A stretch of 64,000 nucleotides of DNA from Lachnospiraceae bacterium. GTDB taxonomy: Bacteria; Bacillota_A; Clostridia; Lachnospirales; Lachnospiraceae. Under the pieces are notes generated by a model that did no database searches, was not told where the DNA came from, and saw nothing but the letters and a program-made list of their open reading frames with translations. The translations under genes and the position numbers were made by a program. How positions within the stretch are numbered: the first letter of the stretch is position 1; each line of letters opens with the position of its first letter. The stretch is taken from positions 62,001 to 126,000 of the forward strand of contig JAGAIR010000002.1 of NCBI GenBank assembly GCA_017626435.1, written 5' to 3'. This document shows, one piece after another, positions 1 to 8,410 of the stretch.

Positions 1-348
1 CATCAGATCAAGATCATTATCTAATCCCACAACCATCATTTTTTCAAGGTATTTTAACAGCGGTTTTGGGGTATATGTCATTTCAAAAAGATATCTTAAC
101 AGCAATAAATATAAATCCTCATCGTCACAATATTCTGCCTCAACAAATTCAAGAAATGCATTCTCTATCCCCAAAAACTGCAATTCATTATATTGATTCT
201 CTAAGTTCTTTTTTATTATAGTCCATTCCTGTTCGACCGAGCTGTCACCCAGCCTGTATTTTTCAATCAGATCTTCCCTTCTGCTTATGCCTGTCGATAA
301 TTCTTTTAAAAAAGCGATAAATTTGCCTCTTTCTTCCAATGAATTCAT
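1..348 (-). CDS. Partial gene, N-terminal 116 residues of an unknown helical protein (probable glycosyltransferase-locus gene)
   Basis: An open frame runs without a stop from an ATG at 348-346 off the left edge; a GGAGGAAATC Shine-Dalgarno lies directly upstream. The visible 116 residues are helical and acidic, with no signal peptide. The stretch DLYLLLLRYLFEM around residues 78-90 resembles the N-terminal QLYLLILSVLFFLF region of the next gene (370-1923), which is a GT-B-like glycosyltransferase. I infer a paralogous glycosyltransferase with the same helical N-terminal module. The catalytic part is outside the window, so the function is not shown. It begins 21 bases after the stop of the neighbour, in one minus-strand operon. 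Confidence 0.6.
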   Translation of the reverse strand, partial: MNSLEERGKFIAFLKELSTGISRREDLIEKYRLGDSSVEQEWTIIKKNLENQYNELQFLGIENAFLEFVEAEYCDDEDLYLLLLRYLFEMTYTPKPLLKYLEKMMVVGLDNDLDLM

Positions 349-369
349 GATTTCCTCCTGCCTGTTCAC

Positions 370-1923
370 TTAACGTATCTGATTCTTTTTTATATGAAGT
401 CTTGTCTGCTCTATCACTTTTTTACATTCCTCTGCATGGTCAACACAAAACAACCTGTCATATTGATTCCGGCATGCCTCTACTTGTCTCTGATAAAAAT
501 CTTCGTCATGACAATATCTGCTGACTAGTCCCGGGTATTCCTCTAAACAGTCACACACAAATGCCTCTCCGACATTGGCTATATCACAGCCGGGCAAAGT
601 TACCACCGGCACTTCTGCAATAATGGCACAATAAGCACCACCTCCGCCTCCTGCCCTCTCCGGATTGAGAAACAGATGCGTTGCCATTAATACATTCACT
701 AAATCCTCATGATAGCCCAAATTAACTACTCTGCCATTTAATATTTCACTTTTCCATGGAATGCTGCATTTTCCAATTGTCACGAAATAGACTCTTTCCT
801 CATTTAATGCGATCTCTTCCATGATACGGATAAATTGATGATTGATCTCTGTATCCAGGCGGTTCCCCACAATTGCTATAATAAAGCTGTCTTTTGGAAT
901 TCCAAATTCTTCTGGAGAATATACTTTGTCATATTTAACAAATTGAGCTGTGAGGGAAATATCAATGGTTTTCTGTCCTTTTTCCTGTATCACCTGTTCC
1001 ATTTCAGATATCTGGCTGCCATTTTTCATATAGCTGATCAACACCGGTGCATCGGACACAGCATAACCGTCTGTACAGGGCATGGCAGCCAGCGTAAAAC
1101 TTTCTGAAAGTACATCAGCAATTACGGAAGTTCCTCCTATATACCATATCATTTCCGGCTTCCACTTCTGTACTCTGTGCAAAGTTTCACGCACCTGTAC
1201 AAAATGCATTTCATCTACAACCTGTTGAAATCCTTGCAGCTTCGCTCCCTGGTAGTCTCTTACAAATTCTCCATCATACTGTGGCAGATAATGAACATGA
1301 TACGGATAGAGCCATGTATTTTCCAGCTCTTCCACATCAAAATTCTCTACAGCAACCAGTATATTTACCTCATATTCTAACTCTTCCTGCAATGTCTTTC
1401 CCAATCCTAAAACAAGTTTCGTTGGTGCATGCAAATCTGTCAGTAATGTATCCGTCACCAGAAGAATCCTTCTATGATTTCTCTGCTCCCAGGGAACAAA
1501 AATAAGCTCTGGCTTCAATTCCTCCTTCAGACGCTGTATCAACAGATGATGGATTTTACGACATTGTTTATACGGCACATGGTACTCCATATGGTGAAAA
1601 CGGGTAATATCGATCTGTTTTCTTATTCCTGTCACAGTATCATATGTTAAGTCCTTTTTCTGTAAAAGTTCTTCTGCTTTATCCAAAGTTTTTTTCTCTT
1701 TAAACAGGAAAAAAAGTACAGATAAGATCAACAGATACAACTGTGTATCATTTTCAAATTCCTGATCTAAGATCCCTAAAAAATCTATCCCCTGATTTCT
1801 CAAAGAATAATAATCCTTTGCCAGAGCGATTCCATATTCCTTGATCCTGTCTGAATTTGGATTTTCCCTGAATTCATTCAAAAATAACACAATGCCATCT
1901 AATACATTTTCAACGATTGACAT
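370..1923 (-). CDS. GT-B-like glycosyltransferase, flagellin-modification locus
   Basis: 517 residues. The N-terminal ~110 residues form a helical module. The C-terminal ~300 look like a GT-B nucleotide-sugar-binding half: a YIGGTS loop, a strand IIAIVGNRLDTEI, a LGYHEDLVNVLMATHLFLNP segment typical of GT-B C-domains, and a glycine run (RAGGGGG) followed by AEVPVVTLPG. I chose the ATG at 1923 because AGAGGAG lies six bases upstream. An in-frame ATG seven codons earlier has no SD. No membrane segment or signal peptide is seen. It sits in a run of glycosyltransferases, pseB and Maf genes directly downstream of flagellin, so the acceptor is probably flagellin. Donor and linkage cannot be read from the sequence. 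Confidence 0.72.
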   Translation of the reverse strand: MSIVENVLDGIVLFLNEFRENPNSDRIKEYGIALAKDYYSLRNQGIDFLGILDQEFENDTQLYLLILSVLFFLFKEKKTLDKAEELLQKKDLTYDTVTGIRKQIDITRFHHMEYHVPYKQCRKIHHLLIQRLKEELKPELIFVPWEQRNHRRILLVTDTLLTDLHAPTKLVLGLGKTLQEELEYEVNILVAVENFDVEELENTWLYPYHVHYLPQYDGEFVRDYQGAKLQGFQQVVDEMHFVQVRETLHRVQKWKPEMIWYIGGTSVIADVLSESFTLAAMPCTDGYAVSDAPVLISYMKNGSQISEMEQVIQEKGQKTIDISLTAQFVKYDKVYSPEEFGIPKDSFIIAIVGNRLDTEINHQFIRIMEEIALNEERVYFVTIGKCSIPWKSEILNGRVVNLGYHEDLVNVLMATHLFLNPERAGGGGGAYCAIIAEVPVVTLPGCDIANVGEAFVCDCLEEYPGLVSRYCHDEDFYQRQVEACRNQYDRLFCVDHAEECKKVIEQTRLHIKKNQIR

Positions 1924-1978
1924 CACCGGCTCCTCTCTTGGCATAACTTTGCGACAGATTGTCTTTTCTCAAAAAGGA

Positions 1979-3157
1979 TCAGCCTCTTTCTTTCTCTGCT
2001 TCCAGCAAATATTCCAGAAATTCTCTTCCTCGCACTGCCCAGGTATGCTTTTGTTCAGCCAGTTTTTTCCCCGCCTCAGCAATGCTCCTTCCTCTTTCAA
2101 CATCATCCAGAACAGAACGAACCAGAAACGGCAGCTGCTCCAGGTTATCTAAAGAATAACATAAAAGATTGGTTCCTTCCTTACATTCCTCCTTCAAATA
2201 TTCACTGGAATCCGTCAAACAGACTGCACCATTTAACATCGCAGAAAACACACGGTCATGAGAACCTTCCTTAAACCAAGGCATTACATTTAAACTGATT
2301 TTCGAATCTGCAACGATTTCCAGAGATTCCTGATAACCAACTCTTCCATGAATCTGAAGGCGGGAAGAACCAGAAAGCTCCATCCGTTCCCAACCATCTC
2401 CGAATACATGCACTTCGATCTCGTTTTCCAACAAGATACGGAGCACCTTATCTCTGTAATAACAGCGGACATACCGGTCTACTGCCCGGAACTCTGACGC
2501 AATTGGTGCAAACTCCTCCCATGGAATTTCAATACCAAACTGGTAAAACACCTTTTCCATTGCCTCTTCCAGAGTCTTTTCTGTATGATGCAATAAATAA
2601 TACACACAATTTTCCATTAGAATCTTCATCTGCTCCGGATATCCTTCTATCTCCTGCCAGATTTCCTCCGGCCGGTTATAAGACCCCATAAAAGACAAAT
2701 CAAAGGTGCGTTCCCCATACGGAACAACCCTTTTTTGTGCCTGACAGCCTCCATGTGCTAAAAATCCTGTCTTCCAGATATTGGGATAGTATCGTCTCAG
2801 ATAATCTACATGCTTTTTGTCCGGAGATAAAACCAGACAATATGGATAACTGGTTCTGAGACGTTCATGATGAATCAAAGGATGGTCCATCAACATCGTT
2901 GCATAAATAATCCCATCCTTCAATATCATCTTCCTCAAATCAGATTCTTTCTCTAACAGCATGCCATTTATTGTTACAACAGCATCATAAGATCGGCTTT
3001 GAAGCTTTTTCCGAATTTGAATATATGCTGTTTCATCATAACTATCCAGCAAATCGATTTCCAATCCCAGCCTCTCCCATTCTCTTTTTATTTCATTAAA
3101 AAAGATCCTTGTAGAATCATATTGGGATTTCCCACGAACCATTAATATCCGTTCCAC
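1979..3157 (-). CDS. CgeB/DUF3880-type glycosyltransferase
   Basis: 392 residues from a GTG at 3157, preceded at good spacing by GGAG, giving the usual opening MERILMVRG. The upstream TTG at 3178 is less well placed. The C-terminal block VGYQESLEIVADSKISLNV followed by EGSHDRVFSAMLNGAVCLTDSS is the signature of the glycosyl transferase 1_2 (CgeB) family. The N-terminal half resembles DUF3880. Such cytoplasmic GT-B enzymes are common in flagellin-glycosylation islands and in spore coat loci. A paralog with the same C-terminal block lies at 6094-7311. It ends 20 bases before the next start, consistent with one transcript. Confidence 0.8.
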   Translation of the reverse strand: MERILMVRGKSQYDSTRIFFNEIKREWERLGLEIDLLDSYDETAYIQIRKKLQSRSYDAVVTINGMLLEKESDLRKMILKDGIIYATMLMDHPLIHHERLRTSYPYCLVLSPDKKHVDYLRRYYPNIWKTGFLAHGGCQAQKRVVPYGERTFDLSFMGSYNRPEEIWQEIEGYPEQMKILMENCVYYLLHHTEKTLEEAMEKVFYQFGIEIPWEEFAPIASEFRAVDRYVRCYYRDKVLRILLENEIEVHVFGDGWERMELSGSSRLQIHGRVGYQESLEIVADSKISLNVMPWFKEGSHDRVFSAMLNGAVCLTDSSEYLKEECKEGTNLLCYSLDNLEQLPFLVRSVLDDVERGRSIAEAGKKLAEQKHTWAVRGREFLEYLLEAEKERG

Positions 3158-3185
3158 ATTTCCGCTCCATTCTATCAAACAATTC

Positions 3186-4955
3186 CTATGTTTCCATCAG
3201 TGCTGCCTTTAGTGTTGTATGCTTCATTCCAGCTTTAACAGCACCTCCCTCTGTTGCATCAATGACATTGACGTTACGTTCTTCCTCTGTACGCATTTCC
3301 AGCCGGTGTTCCATCCAATCCAAATAAATCTTCAGATTCTTTCCTGTCATGATCTCTTTTCCATTTACTCCTTGCACCATAATACCGGTATCCTTTGCCA
3401 CCTCTGTCTGGTAGGCTGTATCTCCCGCATGGTCTACACCTCCAGTAAAAGCAAGATCTAATCCCACAAAAATAATTCTTTTGGCAGACAGGCGCAGACA
3501 CAGATCTAGGGCTGTCGTTGCAACGGAGCCGCCGCTTTCCACTGTCTGCCACCCATGTTGTTCTGCCAATCTTTCCGCCGGTGCAAAACCCTGCTGGCAC
3601 AAAATGTATTTTTCTCCCTGATATTCTTTTGGTATCTTACTGTACACTGTAGATAAAAATATCAGCGGAATATTACAATCCTCCAATCCCTGAATCTGCC
3701 GATAGGCAGGCTGTCCGGAATCGATCATGATCACATAATCCGGACGGATACCTGCACGCAGCAGTTTTTGTAATACGGTTCCCACTGCAAGCAATACCGT
3801 ATCTTTGCCCCGCTCCTTCAGCGTCATCATATTGCGGTCTAAGGATGGTCCTGCCGCAGCAATGATCACATCCCTGTTCTGTATTTTTTCTCTTAAGTCC
3901 TGAATGTTTCCACTGGTTACAGCAATGTTTTTCTTAAAATTCCCTAACATATTCCGACTGTGTATCCGAACAGAACTTTCTTCCATAAAATAGGATTCCA
4001 AACGTTCTCGATCCTGCATCTTTTTTATTCCGTGTAATGCAGGATAAAAAATAAAAAAGCCATTTTCTTCATCCAGTCCCAGCTGCATATGTTCCAGCCG
4101 GTGACCAGTCGGGTCATACACCAATTCAAATCTCTCGTCCTGAAACAGCATCCAGAGAGGCGCAAAAACAAATGCCAGAATCAGCAGTTCCCGATTCATC
4201 TCAATGACTTTTACAGTAATATTATCATCCATCGTCAACATTTCCAGATACGGATAACCCATTCCCAGTCCATAAAAAGTATAGGACATCTTCTCCTGTG
4301 CCAGCCATTCCTCGGCCTGAAGAACTGCTTCTCCGACAATCTGGCCATTTGTATGTAAATAAAACGGATGACCTTTTTCCTGTATGGACATGGTAAGATA
4401 TCCACTGGAAGTAGGCTCCACTACGTATCCTGAAGCCATACACTTTTCCACCAGCGAAATGACAGCATCCATGCCAGAGTCAGACAGGGTATTTGACTCA
4501 AGACATTCTTTGATCACAGAGTCGGACAAAATCGAATATAACAACTGGGAATTTCTTTTTGCACAGTATTTCACATTTTTCTGCAAATTTTTTTCATCAA
4601 CCATCACACCAAGTGCTGCTGCAATTCTTTCCTGCACTGATACCAGTGCAGGCATCAATTGAAGTTCATACAAATCCGAAAGCAGAACATAGTCTCCCTC
4701 TTCCTGTGCCTCCTGTATACTTTGAAGACACAATAGGACCCCATTCATATCAATGACCGGCTCTTCTCCATTTATTTCTTCTATATGAGCTGCAAGCAGT
4801 TCCAGGACCTCTGGAATTTCCTGCCAAAGCTCTTTTCCCACCATAACTCCACGGTATATTTGTTGTTTCTTGAAATAATAACTGCTTTTTTCTAAATTTC
4901 CGATTAATTTCCTCAAACTACCGTTCAGTGTTTGGATCTGTACTGTCTCCATCAT
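3186..4955 (-). CDS. Maf/DUF115 motility-associated factor with extra N-terminal helical domain
   Basis: 589 residues. The core is the DUF115 domain, with AAAGPSLDRN near 367-376 and SGGSVATTALDL to VGLDLAFTGG near 474-505. This is the hallmark of Maf proteins, proposed to transfer nonulosonic acids or other sugars to flagellin in the cytoplasm. Residues ~40-110 are unusual: their EEGDYVLLSDLYE segment matches EEGDLILLADVIQ of the separate 104-residue protein at 10260-10574, so that domain is fused here. The first two codons are both ATG; the second (4952) has the better SD distance. It lies between a CgeB-type transferase and pseB. It is a paralog of the Maf at 8411-10255. The glycan transferred is unknown. 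Confidence 0.88.
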   Translation of the reverse strand: MMETVQIQTLNGSLRKLIGNLEKSSYYFKKQQIYRGVMVGKELWQEIPEVLELLAAHIEEINGEEPVIDMNGVLLCLQSIQEAQEEGDYVLLSDLYELQLMPALVSVQERIAAALGVMVDEKNLQKNVKYCAKRNSQLLYSILSDSVIKECLESNTLSDSGMDAVISLVEKCMASGYVVEPTSSGYLTMSIQEKGHPFYLHTNGQIVGEAVLQAEEWLAQEKMSYTFYGLGMGYPYLEMLTMDDNITVKVIEMNRELLILAFVFAPLWMLFQDERFELVYDPTGHRLEHMQLGLDEENGFFIFYPALHGIKKMQDRERLESYFMEESSVRIHSRNMLGNFKKNIAVTSGNIQDLREKIQNRDVIIAAAGPSLDRNMMTLKERGKDTVLLAVGTVLQKLLRAGIRPDYVIMIDSGQPAYRQIQGLEDCNIPLIFLSTVYSKIPKEYQGEKYILCQQGFAPAERLAEQHGWQTVESGGSVATTALDLCLRLSAKRIIFVGLDLAFTGGVDHAGDTAYQTEVAKDTGIMVQGVNGKEIMTGKNLKIYLDWMEHRLEMRTEEERNVNVIDATEGGAVKAGMKHTTLKAALMET

Positions 4956-4994
4956 ATTCCCTCATTGCTTTCTGTCTGCGTTTCGATGCCTCTT

Positions 4995-5984
4995 TTACAT
5001 GTGCTTCAACGCTTCCCTAAGCTCTTCTACATTCAACCACTGTGTATTTGTCCCTGAATTGTATTCAAATCCATCCTCAACCCGTTTTCCACCAGGGATA
5101 ATATCACTGTCATTATGCCATGTATACTCTGGATAAACAATATAGTGGTTTTTATATTCAAATGTACTCCGGGAATCATCCTTTGTTACCATGACTTCAT
5201 GTAACTTTTCCCCTTCACGGATTCCAATTTCTTCAATTTCACAATCTTCCAGCATTGCTTTTGCCAGATCTCCTATATGGAAAGAAGGAATTTTTGAGAT
5301 AAAAGTCTCTCCGCCTTTTGACTCCTCCAGTGCCTTAAACACCAATTCTACGCCCTGACGAAGAGTGATCCAGAAACGCGTCATCCGCATGTCGGTAACT
5401 CCCAGCTTTTTCTCTCCCTTATCAATGAGATTCTGCCAGATTGGAATCACAGATCCACGACTGCCAGCCACATTTCCGTAACGGACTACAGAAAATACAG
5501 TCCCGTTATCTCCGCTGTATGCATTTGCTGCAATAAAAAGCTTGTCCGATACTAATTTTGTTCCACCATACAGATTGATCGGATTCACTGCCTTATCCGT
5601 AGACAATGCCACAACCTTTTTAACCCCTTTATCCAATGCTGCATCTATTACATTCTGAGCTCCATGGATATTGGTCTTAATTGCTTCCATGGGATTGTAT
5701 TCGCAGGTTGGAACCTGTTTCATGGCAGCAGCATGAATCACATAATCCACACCCTCAAACGCACGGTAAAGACGCTCTTTATCTCTTACATCTCCAATAA
5801 AAAAACGGACCTTATTCATATCAACCCTGTCTCTGTACTCTGTCTGCATGACGCTCTGTTTAAACTCATCACGAGAATAAATAATGACCTTTTTGGGATG
5901 ATATTTTTCAAAGATCATCTCCAGAAACTTTTTGCCAAATGAACCAGTTCCGCCTGTAATTAAGATTGTTTTATTATTTAACAT
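4995..5984 (-). CDS. pseB: UDP-GlcNAc 4,6-dehydratase (inverting), PseB-type
   Basis: 329 residues, a short-chain dehydrogenase/reductase. ITGGTGSFGKKFL at the N-terminus is the NAD(P)-binding loop, HAAAMKQVPTCEYNP is the PseB/FlaA1 substrate segment, and STDKAVNPINLYGGTKL carries the modified catalytic region. The family makes UDP-2-acetamido-2,6-dideoxy-beta-L-arabino-hexos-4-ulose from UDP-GlcNAc, the first step of pseudaminic acid synthesis; close relatives feed other 6-deoxy sugars. A GGGAGG SD precedes the ATG. None of pseC, pseH, pseG, pseI or pseF is in the window, so the final sugar is open. A sigma-28-like promoter precedes it (6044-6070), which would couple it to flagellin expression. 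Confidence 0.9.
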   Translation of the reverse strand: MLNNKTILITGGTGSFGKKFLEMIFEKYHPKKVIIYSRDEFKQSVMQTEYRDRVDMNKVRFFIGDVRDKERLYRAFEGVDYVIHAAAMKQVPTCEYNPMEAIKTNIHGAQNVIDAALDKGVKKVVALSTDKAVNPINLYGGTKLVSDKLFIAANAYSGDNGTVFSVVRYGNVAGSRGSVIPIWQNLIDKGEKKLGVTDMRMTRFWITLRQGVELVFKALEESKGGETFISKIPSFHIGDLAKAMLEDCEIEEIGIREGEKLHEVMVTKDDSRSTFEYKNHYIVYPEYTWHNDSDIIPGGKRVEDGFEYNSGTNTQWLNVEELREALKHM

Positions 5985-6043
5985 GATTGTAAACCTCCCT
6001 GTCTATTTCAAAATCTATCCATGATTTTCATTTTTCTATATGT

Positions 6044-6070
6044 ATATCGTATTATTTCTCCATTTTCTTA
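6044..6070 (-). promoter_or_regulatory. Candidate sigma-28 promoter upstream of pseB
   Basis: Reading on the minus strand, TAAGAAAA (6063-6070), 11 bases, then TACGATAT (6044-6051). The spacer equals that of the three stronger sigma-28 sites in the window, and the CGATA core is kept. It lies in the 109-base gap between the CgeB-type gene and pseB. The -35 match is partial, so this is a moderate call. Confidence 0.45.
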
Positions 6071-6093
6071 AGCTGATACCAGAGTCGTTCCTT

Positions 6094-7311
6094 CTATTTC
6101 CTCTGCTCCATCAGCTCTAAAACCTGACTGGTAAAATTTTCTACCGTCATGGTTTTCTTCGCGATCAAATAAGCATTATTTGCAATTTTTTGCAGCCGAT
6201 CGTCCTGCCCAAGGTATCCTGCCGCTCTTTGCAAGGATTCCTCCAGGGAATCCCAGTGAAAAAACAAAATATTTTCTCCATCTGTAAAATTCTCTTTCAG
6301 ATAATTTGAAGAATCCGTAAGACAAACTGCCCCCCGAAGCATAGAAGTACAAATCCTCTCATGAATTCCTTCTTTATAGGACGGACAAATATTCAGCACT
6401 ATCTTGGAACGATCCATAACGTTTAATACCTCTTCATATGGCATATTTTCGCTTAGAATATGAATCTGGTCTGTTATACCAAACTCCTCTTTAAACTGCT
6501 GCCACCCTCTTCCACATACTGTGATCGTAATCCCTGACTGTAGTAAATACAAGATACATTGCTCCCTTTGCCGGACACGATAATACTTGTCCGCCCATCC
6601 CTCAATAATCTTCAGTTCTTCCTCAACATCTTCCCCTGCAACGCTAATCTGAAAGAATGACAGAGCCTGCTCTAACGCTTCCCAATTCAGCAAGGCATCA
6701 TCCGCAAGCATTAACTCTGCTGTTTTTGTAATAAGGGATTGGTCAAACGGATCCGGTACCATAGACTGCATTTCTGCTTTAAACTGAGAAAAAGTCTGAC
6801 AACTACAGGACAACAACAAATCAATCTCTCTTTCCTTCATAGGCTTTCTACTGTTTGATTCAATCCCAAAATGATGTATTGCCGCTGTTGATATCCCATA
6901 TTCCTTTTGGGCATTCTTTGCTTCATTCTCATCAACAAACGCCACTTTCATCTTATCTGTCATACAGGTCAAACGGGAATAATGATAGAAAGACGAGTCC
7001 AGAATCCAACCAACTACTTTCACCTGAAAATCATCTGTCAAAACCTGCATCAGATATCTTCCATCCGGCACTTTCAATTCAAAACCAATTCCCTCAAGAC
7101 AAAAAACACAGGCAGGTACCTGAGATAATTCTGCCGCCATATTTTGTATCCCTTCCTCTGCAGTACAATCAATACGCTTTACATGATATGTAGAATACCT
7201 TTCCAAATACATTTGAAATTCCCTCATAAGCATATCTAAAACACCATACTGATTTTCCCCCTGTAATATCAAAAAGGTCTGCCCTCTTGTATCCATCCCT
7301 TCTATACTCAT
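6094..7311 (-). CDS. CgeB/DUF3880-type glycosyltransferase (second copy)
   Basis: 405 residues. The C-terminal block MPYEEVLNVMDRSKIVLNI then EGIHERICTSMLRGAVCLTDSS aligns well with the transferase at 1979-3157, so the two are paralogs of the CgeB glycosyltransferase family. A Rossmann-like N-terminal half precedes it. The ATG at 7311 has GGAG six bases upstream. A GTG at 7365 would overlap the preceding gene by four bases but lacks an SD. There is no membrane segment. It lies between the GT2 gene and pseB; the product probably extends or starts a glycan on flagellin, with donor and acceptor inferred from context only. Confidence 0.78.
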   Translation of the reverse strand: MSIEGMDTRGQTFLILQGENQYGVLDMLMREFQMYLERYSTYHVKRIDCTAEEGIQNMAAELSQVPACVFCLEGIGFELKVPDGRYLMQVLTDDFQVKVVGWILDSSFYHYSRLTCMTDKMKVAFVDENEAKNAQKEYGISTAAIHHFGIESNSRKPMKEREIDLLLSCSCQTFSQFKAEMQSMVPDPFDQSLITKTAELMLADDALLNWEALEQALSFFQISVAGEDVEEELKIIEGWADKYYRVRQREQCILYLLQSGITITVCGRGWQQFKEEFGITDQIHILSENMPYEEVLNVMDRSKIVLNICPSYKEGIHERICTSMLRGAVCLTDSSNYLKENFTDGENILFFHWDSLEESLQRAAGYLGQDDRLQKIANNAYLIAKKTMTVENFTSQVLELMEQRK

Positions 7312-7361
7312 ATCGTCTCCGTTTCTATCAAATATGTTCTTACTATAGAGTTTTCCTAACT

Positions 7362-8390
7362 TCACTTATTCTTTAATAAAAAGATATAATTTTTTGCCAG
7401 ATTGTCCCATTTCTCCTGCGTCATTTCCGTCTCCAGAGTCAGGCAAAAGCCTTTACTCATTTCTGGCAGTTCCTGATATACCTTCGTCTCTTTATAATCC
7501 GGAAACCGCAGAAGAACCTCTCTGCGCATCTCATTTAAAACCTCATAAGGCAAAGTCTCAAACCGGGTAAATACCATATGCAGGGTATTGATGTAATATC
7601 GGCATAAAAAACCTCCCAGAATTTCTTCCCGAAATTCCCCAAACAATCCCCGGCATTTCAATTCTTCTACCAGAGCTATTTCAATGTATAAACGTTCAAA
7701 ATGGTGCATAGCATTCTTGGAGGTAACCGTAGAAGCACTATTTGCAAAATAGTGATAATATTCCTGATCGATCACATAAATAGATGGTAAACAAAAGGCA
7801 AGAAGCCCTATTACATAGTTATCTTCGTATGCTGTCTGCTCCGGGAAAAATAAATGATTATCCAATAAAAAAGACTTAAGATATAATTTCGCCACCACAG
7901 GACCAATTGATAACTTAAGGAAATCGTGACGTTCCTGCAGGCTCGTGATATAAATCAGCTCGTCCTTATTATGACATAAATCGTAGGACTTTACGATTTT
8001 TCCATCACCCAGATCTCTTCCCATACGACAGGCAGTCACCGGAACATCCTGTTCCATGGCTGCCTGATAAAGCATCTGCAGCATCTCTGGTTCTATCCAG
8101 TCATCTGCATCAACATAGGAAATATAGTCTGCTGATGCATAATCAAGACCAATATTTCTTGCTCTTCCCTGTCTGCCGTTTTCCTCGCAGACTACGACCA
8201 TGACAGACTCCGGATACTTTGCCTCCCACTGATATAACTGCTCCAGGGTACCATCTGTGGAAGCATCATCCACAAAAATCAACTCTAAGTTTTCTACTCC
8301 AATGGTCTGTCTCACCAGCGAAGCCACACATCGGTTAATATATTTCTCTACATTATAACATGGGATAATAACACTTATCTTCTTCTCCAT
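7362..8390 (-). CDS. Family 2 (GT-A) glycosyltransferase
   Basis: 342 residues. The N-terminus KISVIIPCYNVEKYI and FVDDASTDGT are the nucleotide-sugar site of GT2 enzymes, and YVDADDWIEPEML supplies the DxD metal motif near residue 95. The C-terminal half is helical with no membrane span, so it is a soluble transferase rather than a processive synthase. It follows the large Maf gene (20 bases) and precedes a CgeB-type transferase. Sugar specificity cannot be assigned from the sequence. Confidence 0.85.
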   Translation of the reverse strand: MEKKISVIIPCYNVEKYINRCVASLVRQTIGVENLELIFVDDASTDGTLEQLYQWEAKYPESVMVVVCEENGRQGRARNIGLDYASADYISYVDADDWIEPEMLQMLYQAAMEQDVPVTACRMGRDLGDGKIVKSYDLCHNKDELIYITSLQERHDFLKLSIGPVVAKLYLKSFLLDNHLFFPEQTAYEDNYVIGLLAFCLPSIYVIDQEYYHYFANSASTVTSKNAMHHFERLYIEIALVEELKCRGLFGEFREEILGGFLCRYYINTLHMVFTRFETLPYEVLNEMRREVLLRFPDYKETKVYQELPEMSKGFCLTLETEMTQEKWDNLAKNYIFLLKNK

Positions 8391-8410
8391 CTTAATTTCT
8401 CACACTTGAT

